A DNA stretch of 64,000 nt from Epiperipatus broadwayi (GCA_028023455.1 JAQFVV010012394.1:26673053-26737052); one strand, 5' to 3'. Shown: positions 23,686 to 36,451, counted from the first letter of the stretch. Program-made: numbers and translations. Notes: generated from the sequence alone by a model not told the origin.

Positions 23686-24250
23686 ATACTCAAATATTGG
23701 TAATGACAGACTAATCAGTGATCAACAGACCTTTGCTTTTATGTCTAACACTATCACTGCCTAAATCATGCAGGGCAAAATTTATATAATTCCTATAATT
23801 AAATAATTGAATAGTTACTTGATAGGACATGTGATGACCCAGCACTGAAAATGAAAGGTTAAGCTATGATCTACAAAAATGTTAGTTATGTCTATTCTTC
23901 TATCACTGCACTAAACCACACAGGGGAAAAATTGGAATAATTCTTACAATTAACAAATTAGATTGTTAATCACTCTGGAGGTCATGTGACATTTGAATAC
24001 TAGAAATGGCAGACCGGGGTGTAATTCATAGAACTTTACCTCTTCTGCCCAATGATCTACTATTGCACTAAACCATGAGGAGCAAAATTTAAATAATTCT
24101 TCTAACTAAATACTTGATTGGTTTGTTAGTTTGGATGTTATGTGACATTTGAGCACTGAGAATGATAGGTTGAGATTTGATCCCAAAAACTTTAGCTTTC
24201 ATCCCCATCACTCTACCGCACATTAAACCATATAGATTTCTAATTATTTA
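23686..24250 (-). repeat. Tandem SINE-B array, about 4 units of about 154 bp
   Basis: The plus-strand reading of the head complement (CACTGCACTAAACCACACAG and variants) recurs at about 23761, 23911, 24068 and 24222, with spacings of about 150, 157 and 155. Between them the SINE-B body and tail recur (GAGGTCATGTGACATTTGA and variants). All units lie in the same orientation. Confidence 0.7.
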
Positions 24251-25484
24251 ATAAAACTAATTGGGGAAAAAATAGGAGTTATATAAAACACCTACTGATC
24301 GATATAAAACACGTTCTGAAAAATAGCCTCTCTCTAATGATAATTGAAATATATAAATACGATATATTCAAATCAAAATACACGTATAGTAAATCTTTTT
24401 AACCGAAAAATATTTCTTTAGATAATTAAACCATATTATTATATATCTATAATTTGCATAAGCAGTACCTCTCAATAAATTCAGTTCCATTTGCTCTTAA
24501 TTTGAGCGCCCTTTACTCTCTAGAATGAGCGAACTATTCAATCGACACCTCAAAATGATTATAGCACCATCTGCTCCCCACTTGCTTCATCAGACTTTTC
24601 ACTTCTCACTCCATTAAAACATTTTCTTTCTTTTTTTTAACAACTAACGCATTTCTCACATAACAAAGTTGATTAAAATGATTTTTTGCTTACTATTTTA
24701 AAAGGAATCTAATTTAAAATGTAATAAAATTTCATTTATAATGCAAAATGAAATAAATTACTTTTAAATAAAGCTTTACTTTAATTAGAAAAAATATCAT
24801 TTTATGTAAAAATCATTATCAAACTGTTAGAACTAATAGAAAGAAGAGAAAAAAAAAACAGTTAGAGTTTAGAATAAAACAGCGCTAGTGAATAAAATTC
24901 AATTTATATAATGACCATATTATATTTTATTGATTTATAGCATGTGTTTAATAGAGATAAATGTTGAAATGAACCACAAAAACTAATCCACATCTTACAT
25001 TTTAATTTATATATCAACGCACACAATTTAATAAAGGCAATTAGATAAGGATGTCATAAAATTCATATGAAGATATTGTGGCGAAGAATCAACTGTGGCG
25101 AGGTTATTTGCAAATGAGGAAGCCCCATTCCAACTTGACATTTAAAAAAAAGATCGAAAAACAATAACATAATAATATTTATTTATTTATTTAATACTTG
25201 CATTGAAATATATGACAAATCATACCATGTTTGCTAAAAGAGTTGATGAATGAAAAAGGTAGAATAAACTAGCAAATATTAATTTAAATTACATTTACGT
25301 AAAGTGTTAATTAAAAGAAATAAAAACAACATATACACTAAATGTGTACAAATACACTTTGAAACATGAACGTTTAAGAAGATTTGTACGCGAATGATAA
25401 CATATAAAAAATATTTAAAATCAACGGATTAGATATAATGATGATTATTAATGTTTTATAACGACTAAAATATCACATACTATT
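24251..25484. other. AT-rich DNA, nothing recognised
   Basis: No supported gene or repeat. CpG looks somewhat commoner around 24280-24560. Confidence 0.4.
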
Positions 25485-26246
25485 TCCTACTCTCCATACT
25501 TCAGTGCCATTCAGCGCATGCCTTAGCAATTAATGGATGCAAGAAGGCTTGGGCGTAAAATCCCTATTTAGTGCCTAGCTATCCAACATCCTCAAACTTG
25601 TGGCTTTCATAAGTGAAAAGCTTTGGATCTGAGAGCCCTGCTAGAATCAGTATCTAATGCAATCCAACAGCAGCCAACTTATACCTATTTAGTTATCTAT
25701 AAAACTATGATCCCAAGATGAAAACACAATAATGTTTACAATCCAAGACCATTCATTTGTATTTTCATATAGATCTGAACCTAGTTCAGTACATCTACAT
25801 TTTGGTGTTTTTTTTTTTCAAAAAAAAAATCACAGTCACCATCATCCTTTGGGCGAGATTGTTATAAAACTACTAAAACATCACATGATTACCATTTCCT
25901 AGGTGTATACAAGCTGTTAAAACAGCAACCATTTTAACAGCTTTTTTAAAACCCAAATTCACCAAAATGTATAGATACTGAACTGTTTCAAATCTGTATG
26001 ACTATCAAGTGAAAACATTATTGTGTTTTCATCTTGGGTTCATAGTTTTGTAGTTAAGTAGAGATAAAAGGTGGCTGCTGAAAGGTTGCATTAGATTCTA
26101 AGATCTAGGTACAGTGCTCTCAGATCCAATGCTCTTCACTGATGAATATGCACTAGATAAGGATTTTAAACACAAATTTTCTTCATCTATTGATTATTAA
26201 GGCTTACACAGGATTGTATTATTGTATGGAGAGTTTCTATTGTTTT
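25485..26246. mobile_element. FB1 foldback, compound palindrome
   Basis: A forward arm (25485-25940) is followed by an inverted arm (about 25965-26246). TAATGTTTTATAACGACTA (25449-25467) and the related TAATGAG...GATTA (26247-26267) flank it as diverged direct repeats. Confidence 0.65.
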
Positions 26247-26389
26247 AATGAGTTTTATGATGATTATAAAGTCCAATCAGTAAACTCTTAAGTACATCTG
26301 AATATAAAACAAATATAAATGTTGGTATACCAAACATAATTGAATAATTATATTGTTTTTCTCATCATTTTAAAATATGAATGTATTAC

Positions 26390-27660
26390 AATTCATTCCT
26401 CAAATGATAATAGTTGTTTTTTTTTCATATACCTTATCTATCTGTAAATCAATATTCTCTTCATCAATTACATATTTTATTTTTGCTCTCTTCTTGTTAC
26501 TCCTAGCATACCCTTTTCTCCATATTTCATTGAGTAGTCTGAAGATTCTGAATAATTTTTCAGTTAAGTGTCCAACTCTTATATCCATAAGTAAGAACTC
26601 ATAGAACATATTCATTAAAAACTTTTTTTCAAATACAAAGACATTTAAGTTTAATTCTATGATTAATTTCATATATTATGTTTCCATCTGTATTACTAAT
26701 CTGACCTAAGTATTTGTAGTTCTTAATTTCTTCTAATTCATTATTATCAAGCTTTACTTTCTCTTTTTAGCATTTATCTTTAGTCCTACTTTTTTACTTT
26801 CATCTGATAACTCTTGTAACATCTCCTGAAGCTCTGGATAATTATTTGCAAAAAAACAATCCCATCATCTTCAGAATCTAAATGACTTAAATAATTTCTA
26901 CTTACCTTTATTTTCTCTTAGTTTCTCATTTTAATCCACAAAATATTTCTTGTAAAACTGCTATAAAACATTTTTGTGATATGAATCACTCTGTTATACG
27001 CCCTTCTCAGTTTAGTTGCATTTCAATAAACATCCTCTAAATATGACAATATCTTTAGTCACTGACTATGAATCACTTTAAATCTAGTTTGTTTGTTTTA
27101 TTTTATTTTTTTTGGTTGGTTAAAGTCCAAAGTTCCTTGTAAACAAGTCACAATTAAACTTGGTAAAGATTTTGTTAAAAACTATAAAAGTCTGATCAGA
27201 CTGTAATTTTTAATATCTTCTTTGTCAACTTTCTTAAATATCAATATTCTTCCAATTACCTAGTACATCTTTATTATTTAGATATTTGGTACATAAGTTT
27301 GCTAACAACTTTTCTATTTCATTGGCTTCCTTTAAGATATCAATTATAATTTTAACATTTCCTGTAGCTTTTTCTTTTGTTTATATATTTAAATGCACAT
27401 CTCACTTCTACATTTAAAATCTTAGGCAGTTCAGATGACATAATAATTACATGAAGTACATTGTTTTCTTATTCCTTATTACTACTTGATTATTTACAGA
27501 ACTCTTCTACATACATCATGATGTCATTTCTCATTTTAGTAATAACTTTCCTACTAATGCCAAAATATTGTTTTATATTTTTGAGACTTCTCTAGCTATG
27601 TTATTTAGTAATTATATTTTCTTTTATCATCTTTAACTCTTTTTTAAATATCATTTTACA
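26390..27660 (-). pseudogene. RTE-clade LINE, decayed RT
   Basis: The minus strand, across several frames, reads ILALVGKLLLK, EANEIEKLLANLCTKYL and NWKNIDI (finger/palm blocks before motif A), then NNYPELQEMLQELSDE and SKKVGLKINAK (just after the YADD box). NELEEIKNYKYLGQI and INHRIKLNLNVF follow (thumb). This order is that of RTE-type RTs. Stops and frame changes are frequent, so the copy is old. A 43-bp minisatellite follows on its upstream side. Confidence 0.75.
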
Positions 27661-27879
27661 AAATTCTAGGTATTTTTCTTAATGTGTTATTTTTATATAG
27701 TTTCATGTTCTTTTTCTATATATATTGTGTTGTCTCTGTTAATAGTATATCAGTTATCTTCTATTGATTTCATTAATTGCAAGTTCTAATTAAATTCACT
27801 GGAGTGTTTTCTGGAAATTATGAAAAAACAAATTCATAAAGAAGAAAATAAAGTATAACATCTTAAAATTTGCAAAAAT

Positions 27880-28440
27880 AGGTCACAAAGAATGGAATAG
27901 AATAATTAACATTTTTTTATGTTTGCAAAGAATAGAATGAAATATTCCACATTTACATTCACAAAGATTAGAATTAAATATTCAGCATTTTTTATGATAT
28001 TCACAAAAAACAGGATAAAATATTTACCATTTTTTATGATGTTCACAAAAGATGAAATGAAATATCCCACATTTTTTATGCAATTCACATGAAATATTCA
28101 GCATTTTTTATGACATTTACAAAGTAACGGAATGAAATATTCAGCATTTTTTATGACATTCGCAAAGTAACGGAATGAAATATTCAGCATTTTTTATGAC
28201 ATTCGCAAAGTAACGGAATGAAATATTCAGCATTTTTTATGACATTCACAAACTATTGGAATGAAATATTCAGCATTTTTTATGACATTCGCAAACTAAT
28301 GGAATGACATTCACAAAGTAACAGAATGAAATATTCAGCATTTTTATGGCATTAGCAAAGAATGGAATGACATATTCAATGATGTTCACAATGAATAGAA
28401 TGAAATATTCACCATTTTTTATGACAAAAAATAGAATGAA
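27880..28440. repeat. Minisatellite, about 43-bp unit, roughly 13 copies
   Basis: The unit reads like ATATTCAGCATTTTTTATGA then CATTCGCAAAGTAACGGAAT. The central copies (about 28100-28290) are nearly identical and the outer ones diverged, as expected for a tandem array that homogenises from the middle. Confidence 0.85.
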
Positions 28441-30340
28441 TTATTAAGTATTATCTTTAAAAATGCAATGACAGTTATGTGGACTAATAGTGGATCAAGA
28501 TTAAATTATTTAAATCAATGTCTCAAATTTTTCCACAATTCTGCTCTCATTTTATCATATTTTTCCATCAAGTGAAATTAGATTACAGCTTAAAAAATAA
28601 AATCTATTAGATATCATCTTCTAAATTCTGTATAAACTTAATGATGCTTAATTGGAAAAAGAGTTGAATAATCATTACATCATTATCCATAGTGCAATCA
28701 TACCCATATATGAGAATTTTCAATCCCACAACCACTATTCAGATTATATATATTCTTCTCATCCAGAGGATAACTGACCTGTTGCTTGTAAGTAAGGCCA
28801 AAGAAATAGACTCCAATATGTGCAATTAAATTCTTTAAAAAGAAATTATGCATATGTTTATGGTCATATTAACTTGATGCCTATAAGAACTGTAGACAAA
28901 GGTGACTTGAAGAGAGAAAGAAATAAGACTTAAGATTTAAAACTGAGGGTTTTTTTTGCCATGAAATAATTTGTTTCGCCAAATTTCCATTCATTTTGAT
29001 GGCAAAAACTGTATTGATTTATTAGTTCAAAAAAATCTGAAGAGGGCAGAAGTCTACAGCCAAAATAAACTACAAAGGTTTGCATCATGCATATTAGAAA
29101 GCTGATTGGCTGAAAGCAGTTGCAAAAGTAACTGTTCATTCAATTCTTTATTTTTAGTAATCAGCAAAAAATTGCCTTGTTTTCATAGTTCATTTAAATA
29201 ATTATAATTATTTTTACACAATCTTTGTATAAATAATTACTTAAGAGTAAATACATTGCTACAATTTGATTTTATTAAAAATGTTTTATTTTTAAAAATT
29301 TAAGTTAACAAATTCAATCTTAATGGTAAACAGGAAACTTCAATAGTAAGATTGTTAAATCTTTTTTTTTGATATGCAATTCTATAATGTTTGCTATATT
29401 TTAAAATTGTAAATGCAGCTTTAAATTTTAGAACAGAATTTGATAAATTTAAGATGGCTTCACATTTATTCATTTAAGTTTTAGAACGAATGTTCAATCA
29501 ACAAAAGTTTAGTTAATTTTCTCTTTCCTGGCTCTTAATTATTTTTCCTATATTTGCAAAGTTCAAACATGATTTTTTTAGCATGCTTTTCATTTGTATT
29601 CTTACATTTCTAACAAATTAATTCCAATTCATTAAATTCTAATGCAGAATAAAATTTAATATTAAAATTAAATGTTGAATGGTTACAAAAACTGCCTCTA
29701 GGTGGAACAAAATACTTCTATAATTTATTAAAACATACAGCCAGTCATAAATATAATGCAAATTTGACAGCTACCCAAAACAGCGATAAAATGTAACAAA
29801 CCCATTTGTCTAACTGTCAATCAAATAAAATAATCCCACTTTGCCTGAATTCCCAAGATTTGAAACAAGAGACAAATTTAAACAGCGCTATTTGTGGGAG
29901 TAAAATTTTACTCAATGTAGATGTAAACAAAGTCACACTGTTAGCTAGTGCTGTCTTAAACTTGTTTTTGATTTAAAATAATATGATTTCAGACAAATTG
30001 CGATTTATTTTGCATGATTAACAATTAGTTACTAGTTTCGGTGAGATTTTATTGTTGTTTTTTGCAGCAATCAGAGAGACCTTTGCTCTCAGTACATTTA
30101 CCTCTATAACTTGTAAATATTATTAATTCATTTGCAAAACATAAATTTAAAAACTTTACATTAAAAAATAGTCAAGTAACAAAAGGAAATATAGGGTAAT
30201 TGGAAAATATAATTCAACAATTACTTGATATCCCAAAATAGAAATTTGAAATAAATGCTCCAAAATAAAGTTCATCACAAATTAAAGAAACTGCATTGGC
30301 TAAAATAAATGATCAAAATGTCCTGTATGTATCTAGAGTG
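28441..30340. other. AT-rich DNA, nothing recognised
   Basis: No coding or repeat family was recognised. A 16-base perfect palindrome (GAGTAAAATTTTACTC) lies at 29898-29913. Confidence 0.4.
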
Positions 30341-30960
30341 TAATGCTCTGCATGGGTTGCACAGTGGTTAGGGTGTGTTATTTTGAAGTGTAATGCTCTG
30401 TGAAGTTCCATGGAATCATTAAAATGTCTAACTTTGGAGGGTAATATCCTACATGGGTTAGCACAGTGATTAAGATGTATTATTCTGAAGTGTAATGCCC
30501 TGTAAGGTTTAGCACAGTTATTAAAATGTTTGACAGTGAAGGATAATGCCTTCTATAATTTAGTGCAATGGTTAGAATGCCAGCCTCTGGAATGTGATTC
30601 CCTGCATGAGATAGCACAGTGGTTAGAGGGTATTATTCCAAAGTGTGATGCTCTATGAAGTTTACTGGAGTCATTAAAATGTCAGACTCTGAAGTATAAT
30701 GCCCTGCATGGATTTGTATAATGGTTAAGATATATTATTCTGGAGTGTAATGCCTGAGAGATTTAGTGGTGTGGTTAAAATGTTAGACTGGAATATAACT
30801 GCCCCATAGTTTAATGCAGCAGTTAGAGTCTCAGACACTGGAGTAAAATTTCCCACATCATTTAGAGCAATGGTAGGAGTGTAAGATCATTGGAAAATTC
30901 CAATTCAGGCAATTCCGGTATTCAAATTTCTCATGAACTCCTGAGAAATAAAACCTTTGA
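30341..30960 (+). repeat. SINE-B head satellite, about 11 units of 51 bp, closed by a SINE-B tail
   Basis: Units start at about 30341, 30391, 30442, 30493, 30544, 30595, 30646, 30697, 30748, 30795 and 30844. Each carries the SINE-B A-box region (GGGTTAGCACAGTGGTTAGA and variants). By internal variants they read A-B-A-B-C, A-B-A-B-C, C, giving a higher-order period of about 254 bp. The array ends in the body and tail of a normal SINE-B (AATTCCGGTATTCAAATT, CATGAACTCCTGAGAAATAA). Confidence 0.8.
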
Positions 30961-31849
30961 TTACCATTATTTTTTTAAAATAACATACAGTGATAATACT
31001 TTGCCAACATAAAATACAAACAGTTTATATTATAAAAATTATACAAAGTGAACATTTTCTATTTAATCTCTTGTGTAGTGACAATAGAAACATAGACATT
31101 AAATTATGAAAAAAAAAGTATTCAGTATTTTCAATGATTTCTGAATAGCTTATAGTTGCCCTGAAATTATATATATATAAGTCAATGATCCGCATATTAA
31201 TACATCAATAAATTGAATGGTTACAAATGATCCAAGCTAAAATACAGGTGGTCCATTCTGCAGTTTCATTTATTGAGAATTCATTTACATATAGCTCGCT
31301 AGGGATTTTTAGGTGCTTCCGCTTTAATTTCCAGCATATTATAAAATATCTAATGGAAATTAAATAAATATAAGTCTTTCTAATTACACTTAAATTTAAC
31401 AGTACCAAATATTTGTAATATATTTCACAGGCTTATTCCTAAGTTAACATGTTTGAAACAAACAAAAACTTAAATGCAACAAATTTTGAATTCAAACAAA
31501 TGCAAGTTATTAGTAATAAAAAATATTTTTAATAAAAAACTTACAAAAATAAAAAAATTGAAATTTATCCAAATATAAAAATCAAATGAAAATTATTTAA
31601 ATTTTAATTAATATGTAGAATTTGGCATAACAACATTAAATTGAACTAAGAAGCATGTTTTTGTGAGCTACAAAAATTACAGTAGGATGATGATTCTGTT
31701 ATTCATTGCCAACTCTAAACAGGATGAATTTAATGCTTTGAATGCTACATATAAAAATTTTGATTCTAAGTCTTTTATCGGTTAGTAGTGAAAGAAAAAT
31801 CCTCAGCAACTTTTAACTTGTACAATTATTAATACAAGAATAGGAGACA
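30961..31849. other. AT-rich DNA, nothing recognised
   Basis: No supported feature. Confidence 0.4.
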
Positions 31850-32420
31850 ATTTAAACATTTGGTAGGTTTTTGAAGTGGAAAGTGGACTTCAATTTGAGG
31901 CTTAACACAGACTTCAATGTGATTCTGTTACTTTGAACAAATTAAAAGACAGGGTATTTCACCACTATGAAATAACCACAGCAACAAAATTAACTGCATA
32001 TATGGTTATTTTAAAATTTATTGTATAGAAGTGAGATTTGGATATTATATCAATGCAACATAACTGCATTTAAAAAATTCACTGATGAAGTCTGTAAAAT
32101 TCTAAATGGACATTGGTAAAATCATGAGATTAATCAAAATGTTTTCAACTTGTGGGTTATGATGCTTGTAAAATCATCCCTTTGTGGGATTTGTTGTGTG
32201 AAATATACATACAAGACTTACTCAAAAAATGTTTTAGAGTGGACATTACCACAAGCTTCATGAAGAAAACAAACTCCATTTATATCATAAAGATTATATC
32301 AAAGACATCCTAAGGCATGCAATGATATAACAGTCTTCATTATGGCTGGGGTCAGAATATAATGCAAAACTACAATTAGACATGTTATTAAAATCTTTAT
32401 GAGAAAAAAGTTTTCTAAGA
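31850..32420 (+). pseudogene. Old LINE remnant, RT C-terminal region
   Basis: Across frames the plus strand reads ISPLxNNHSNKINCIYGY in one register and, more tellingly, KLTAYMVILKFIVYRSEIW, ILYQCNITAFKKF, EVCKILNGHW and YKDYIKDILRHAMI. This follows the order of the post-RT block found in many LINEs (TTxTKxxVYxAVVLxxLLYGSETW...HxxxLxxFHxRCLxxIL...RYKDxLK). No catalytic motif remains and stops are frequent. The clade is not assigned. Confidence 0.5.
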
Positions 32421-33114
32421 TAGCACCACAAAATATCAGATAAATAGAATACTGGACCAGTATGTTCTATATCTTTACATATTTGTGATTCACGAATTAG
32501 TTTGTATAACTATCATAAAACTTATAATCTAATGTATTATATCTTGTCTTTTTATCTTTTTTTTTAATTCTCTTAATGGTGGAATAGTCATGCTAGATTT
32601 CAAGTATCTGCCAATGAGGATGATAAAATATACGTGCATGGACACTCATGTAGGAATATTTCACTGCTTCTAAATTCACAAAACGAAAGAAGAAAAAAGT
32701 TTTCAATATGTCAAATTATGTTAAATATGTGTCGACTTTTTCATACAATTTATTGAAGCATTTCGGGGGGGGGGGGTAGTTTATTAACGTCAAAGTAAGC
32801 GTATCATAAAAAAATCTCTACAATCTTCTAAGTTTCTCTTCAATTGCGTGTTAATGTAAGGATCAAATGTACATTTGTATTTCATTATTTTTTGAAAGAT
32901 AAATTTTAACTAAATTAAATTTAAGACATAAACGAATAAATTTGTATATAGATTTTCCTAACATAAATAATTGGTAAATTAAAAGAATTAGTACGCAAAA
33001 GTAATACAATCAAGAAATAAAAAGTTTGATGATGACTACTTTATGTGTGCAAATATATATATATATATGTAATGTCGACCTAATATCTGATAACTTTTTA
33101 ACAAATTTTTTATC
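32421..33114. other. AT-rich DNA with a G12 run
   Basis: A run of twelve G lies at 32765-32776, conspicuous in this AT-rich context. Nothing else is recognised. Confidence 0.45.
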
Positions 33115-33560
33115 TTTATACCATTCAGTGTAAGCTTTAATAATCAATTGGTGCCAGACGATAGGACTTAATAAATTCTTATGCTTTTTCCACCCACATA
33201 TCCCCAGTAGTTTCTAGCTAGTGGCTTTCATTAGTGAGATGCTTTCTGGATTTTTTTTAAATAGTGCGCTTGAATCTTTTGGATCTCTTGTCTTGCATTG
33301 GTGGTCGAGGGGTCAGCGCGACTGCCCTGCACTTGCAGGCAGTTGCCGGGTTCGCATCCCGGCCGATGCTATGACACTTAAAAAAAAAAAAATCTTTTGG
33401 ATCTCATAGGTTTTCCTCTAGAAACCAATATTTACTTTTTGTTAAACTATCAAACTATCAGCCCAAATTGGAAAAAAATTAAAATTTTTCAATCCAAACT
33501 TATTTGCATAGTTATATAGATCTGAAACGGATTCAGAATCTATACATTATGATGCTATTA
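33115..33560 (+). mobile_element. FB1 arm, split by a SINE-A insertion
   Basis: FB1 blocks (TTTCTAGCTAGTGGCTTTCA, GGATCTCATAG, TATATAGATCTGAAACGGAT) run on both sides of the SINE-A at 33288-33391. No inverted partner arm was seen nearby. Confidence 0.6.
33288..33391 (+). mobile_element. SINE-A copy with cloverleaf-like head and perfect 14-bp TSD
   Basis: GCATTGG at the start pairs with CCGATGC near the end, like a 7-bp acceptor stem. GTCG/CGAC form a D-stem. A B-box GGGTTCGCATCCC follows. The tail is ATGCTATGACACTT plus 13 A. ATCTTTTGGATCTC occurs on both sides (33274-33287, 33392-33405). The insertion lies within an FB1 arm and is younger than it. Confidence 0.9.
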
Positions 33561-35241
33561 TTTTTTATATAACTTAGTCATAAAAATGGTGAAAATAGAA
33601 GAATTTGCTAAAGAATAGCAATGTGTAAACTAAGATCATGTGATGTATTGTAAGTCATGTGATGTCTTATTGGTCATCTGATCACTTTAACGTTTAAAAC
33701 GTAGATATGAAAAAAATGCTATAATAGTTTGTGTTAAAATAATACCTAGCCAAACCAATAATAATCATAACTTTCAAATAATAATAAGTTTCTGTTTTAT
33801 AATTTGAATTTCAGTTCATATTGAAATTTTCCCTTTGGCAAGTTTTGTTTTAAAAAAGAAGGAAACAGCATATGATTTAGATGTGAAATTTGTATTTCAA
33901 TATAAATGGAAAAAAAATTGTATTCGTAAAAAAAATTAATAAAGCTGCATTTGCAAAAGTTTTTACGTAAATATAACGATGGGATTATGGTTTTTTGCAA
34001 ATTTATTTTTTTTGATTTGGCAATTTATTGTAATTTTAACATCTTTTTCTTTGTTTAAAAAACAGCGCTAATCTTGGAACGATAAACTTTTATTATTCTT
34101 ATAAAAAAAATAATTTTTGAAATAGATATGTTAGCTTCAAATTTTAATTTCATTTTAAAATAATTTAAAACAGAAACACAATGTCTTTGAATACATATTG
34201 TCCCTATGACTAAGATACATTACCCAAGGATTTTTGACATTCTAATTGCAGTAGATTTTTTTTTTTTAAAAAAGAATTTTAATTCTCAAACAACTTGACC
34301 TGTTATTATTATTTTTTGCTATTTTTAATTCAAATAGACCGGATGCTTACACCCCCCTAAACAACAGAGAACATCTCATAAACTAAATATAATATTTGGC
34401 AATAGACTGAAACTCCATCAATCTGCTGGCTATTTAAAAGCAACTTTGAATTATAACCTATTTTCCTCATTTCCCTATGATTGAATTAAAAATAATTTCT
34501 AGAAATGACTTCCTTGGAAAGTCAGTCTGCGCGCTATATGAGTTATGATTCAAGCACTTTACATATAGCTTTCTTACCATTAGCATATTTTCCTGGTGAA
34601 TACTGCAATAATACTAAACATCTTAATATGCAATTAAATATTATGAGAAATTTTGCTGATACCCTCATCTATTCCTTCATGGTGGCTTTTTGCTCTTTCA
34701 TGTATTTTTCCACCGGGTATTGGAAAAAAGCTGCTTCACGGAAAATGCATAAAAAGCTGTGAAGTAGATCTTATTTGCCAATAACTCAAGATATAGTTTT
34801 GCTAATTAATTTTCATCTCAAATCATCCAGATTCCCTTCTATGAAATATATACAATCAAAAAATTATGGCAGAGGACGTAAACAAATTTATTTTCCCAAA
34901 TCCAACAGTGAAGTCACTTCATTTTCCTAGATGTAATCTCTTCAAAACCTATATTTCTTTTTTTGTTGCAAACTAGGTCTCATTAATAGATATTGGACAA
35001 TCCATAGACAATATGCTCATCTGTTTCATAAATGGGATTAACAAGAATTTACCTAAAGTAGATTCAGACAAATGCAAATCATGAACCACATAAGTAATGA
35101 CTGTTGGATTTATGGCTACAGGGCATAAGTGAAGGATTTAATAGAGTCACTGGTAATTCTACCTCCTGGTTGGAATCCCTACAGCTCTCAAATAATAAAA
35201 ATCTATATGATGAATAAATAAATTGAAACATTCTGAAAAAA
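33561..35241. other. AT-rich DNA, little recognised
   Basis: No convincing gene. A possible tRNA-like B-box (TGGTTGGAATCCC) lies at about 35167-35179, but the rest of a SINE is not clear. Confidence 0.4.
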
Positions 35242-35346
35242 ATATGAATAAAGACATCTTAAAAGACATGACTCCCAAAATGCATTCCATGCCACATCAG
35301 TTGCATCATGGGGGTCATTTGTCGTTTAAGATGTCTTTATTCATAT
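35242..35346. mobile_element. Small foldback/hairpin element, 105 bp
   Basis: ATATGAATAAAGACATCTTA at the left end is exactly complementary to the right end (35327-35346). Pairing continues inward with a few mismatches for more than 40 bases per arm (ACTCCC opposite GGGGGT). It may be a miniature MITE or a transcribed hairpin. Confidence 0.7.
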
Positions 35347-36099
35347 ACTGCATGTAATAGAGTGATTATTATGTAATTTATAAAAGATATACATGTGGGA
35401 AAAAAGAAATTAAGTTGAATTACTCCATGCATGAGTATTTAATTTTAAAAAAACTTATGTTAATCTTTAATTGAGGTTTAAAGTTTACAACTAAGTAGGG
35501 GATAATCTCTAGTTTAATAAATAATTAGTGATAATCATTAATGTGCTTATCTATATTGGATTATGTCAAAGTTATGGATGAAATAAGTTTTATACTTCTA
35601 AATCCAAAATACAATAGTGAAATCCATTATCACATAACATTTGAGTTTTTTTTTTTTATATCTCTCTATATATAAAGAGATCTAATGTAGAATTCAGAAA
35701 CTGTATAAAGATTAACTTTTCAAGAAAGAATTTGATAATGACATTATTTATTAACATCAGTCTTCATAATAATTAGGAAAACTCAATAAAACAATATTAC
35801 TGTTAGGATATTAACTACTGAAAATTTGTTTCATAATCTTATATTGCTTATGAGAAATTTTTTAAATGACACACAAATCATATAATAGTTCAACCAAGTT
35901 GTTTTGGATTCAAAACCTTAAACTGTGTTATAATTCAGATTTTCAACTTGATAGGTTAAATGAAGTTGAAGGAAACTACTGGATGCATGTCTGCATTCAT
36001 TCCTATTGTGAATTCCAAGCTTACTGATAAATGCAAAACCCAGAAACTGGTCTGAAGATGGGATTTAAATACTAATGATAAGGATTTAATTTATAATTA
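35347..36099. other. AT-rich DNA, nothing recognised
   Basis: No supported feature. Confidence 0.4.
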
Positions 36100-36345
36100 T
36101 AAGTTAGACTATTTCCATTGTGTAAAATTAATTGTTAAACATCTTTAGAAAAATTCAAATTAATGTTTTCAAATATATTCAACTATTAGAAATGGTGTGC
36201 ATAGTTGCATATAACACAATGTTTCAAGTGATATTTATTATTCTCCCCTCTTACTCAGATTCTTCTAGCCTGACCAGTGATGGTACTAATGTAAAGATTG
36301 AACGTGGGACCTAAACTGATAATCTAATCAATAATGAAAACCAAT
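36100..36345 (-). mobile_element. SINE-C copy
   Basis: It aligns with the SINE-C copy at 41490-41815 in the same orientation: ATTAATTGTTAAACATCTTT then AGAAAAATTCAAA, CACAATGTTTCAA, and CTAGCCTGACCAGTGATGG. The opposite-oriented tail of another copy follows at about 36355-36405 (AAAATGCCACCCTCACAAAC). Confidence 0.6.
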
Positions 36346-36448
36346 TCAACATATAATTATGAGTAAAATGCCACCCTCACAAACTTTCAGATAATACTAA
36401 AATTTTAGTGCATCTTATAACTAATTACTCAAGCTTTCACTAAACGGC

Positions 36449-36451
<3 letters not shown>

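Noticed and set aside
27906-28088. 60-codon Phe/Ile-rich frame in the 43-bp minisatellite
   Set aside because: Repeat-derived, hydrophobic noise with no start context or conservation.
27880-28440. Possible CRISPR array (regular 43-bp repeats)
   Set aside because: There are no unique spacers; units are contiguous tandem repeats in a eukaryotic context.
33288-33391. Functional tRNA gene
   Set aside because: The cloverleaf is imperfect in the anticodon arm, the copy has an A-tail and a TSD, and similar copies occur elsewhere; it is a SINE.
34505-34762. 85-codon frame MTSLESQSARYMSYDS...
   Set aside because: No domain, no repeat or conservation evidence, and no splice or promoter context; could not be supported.
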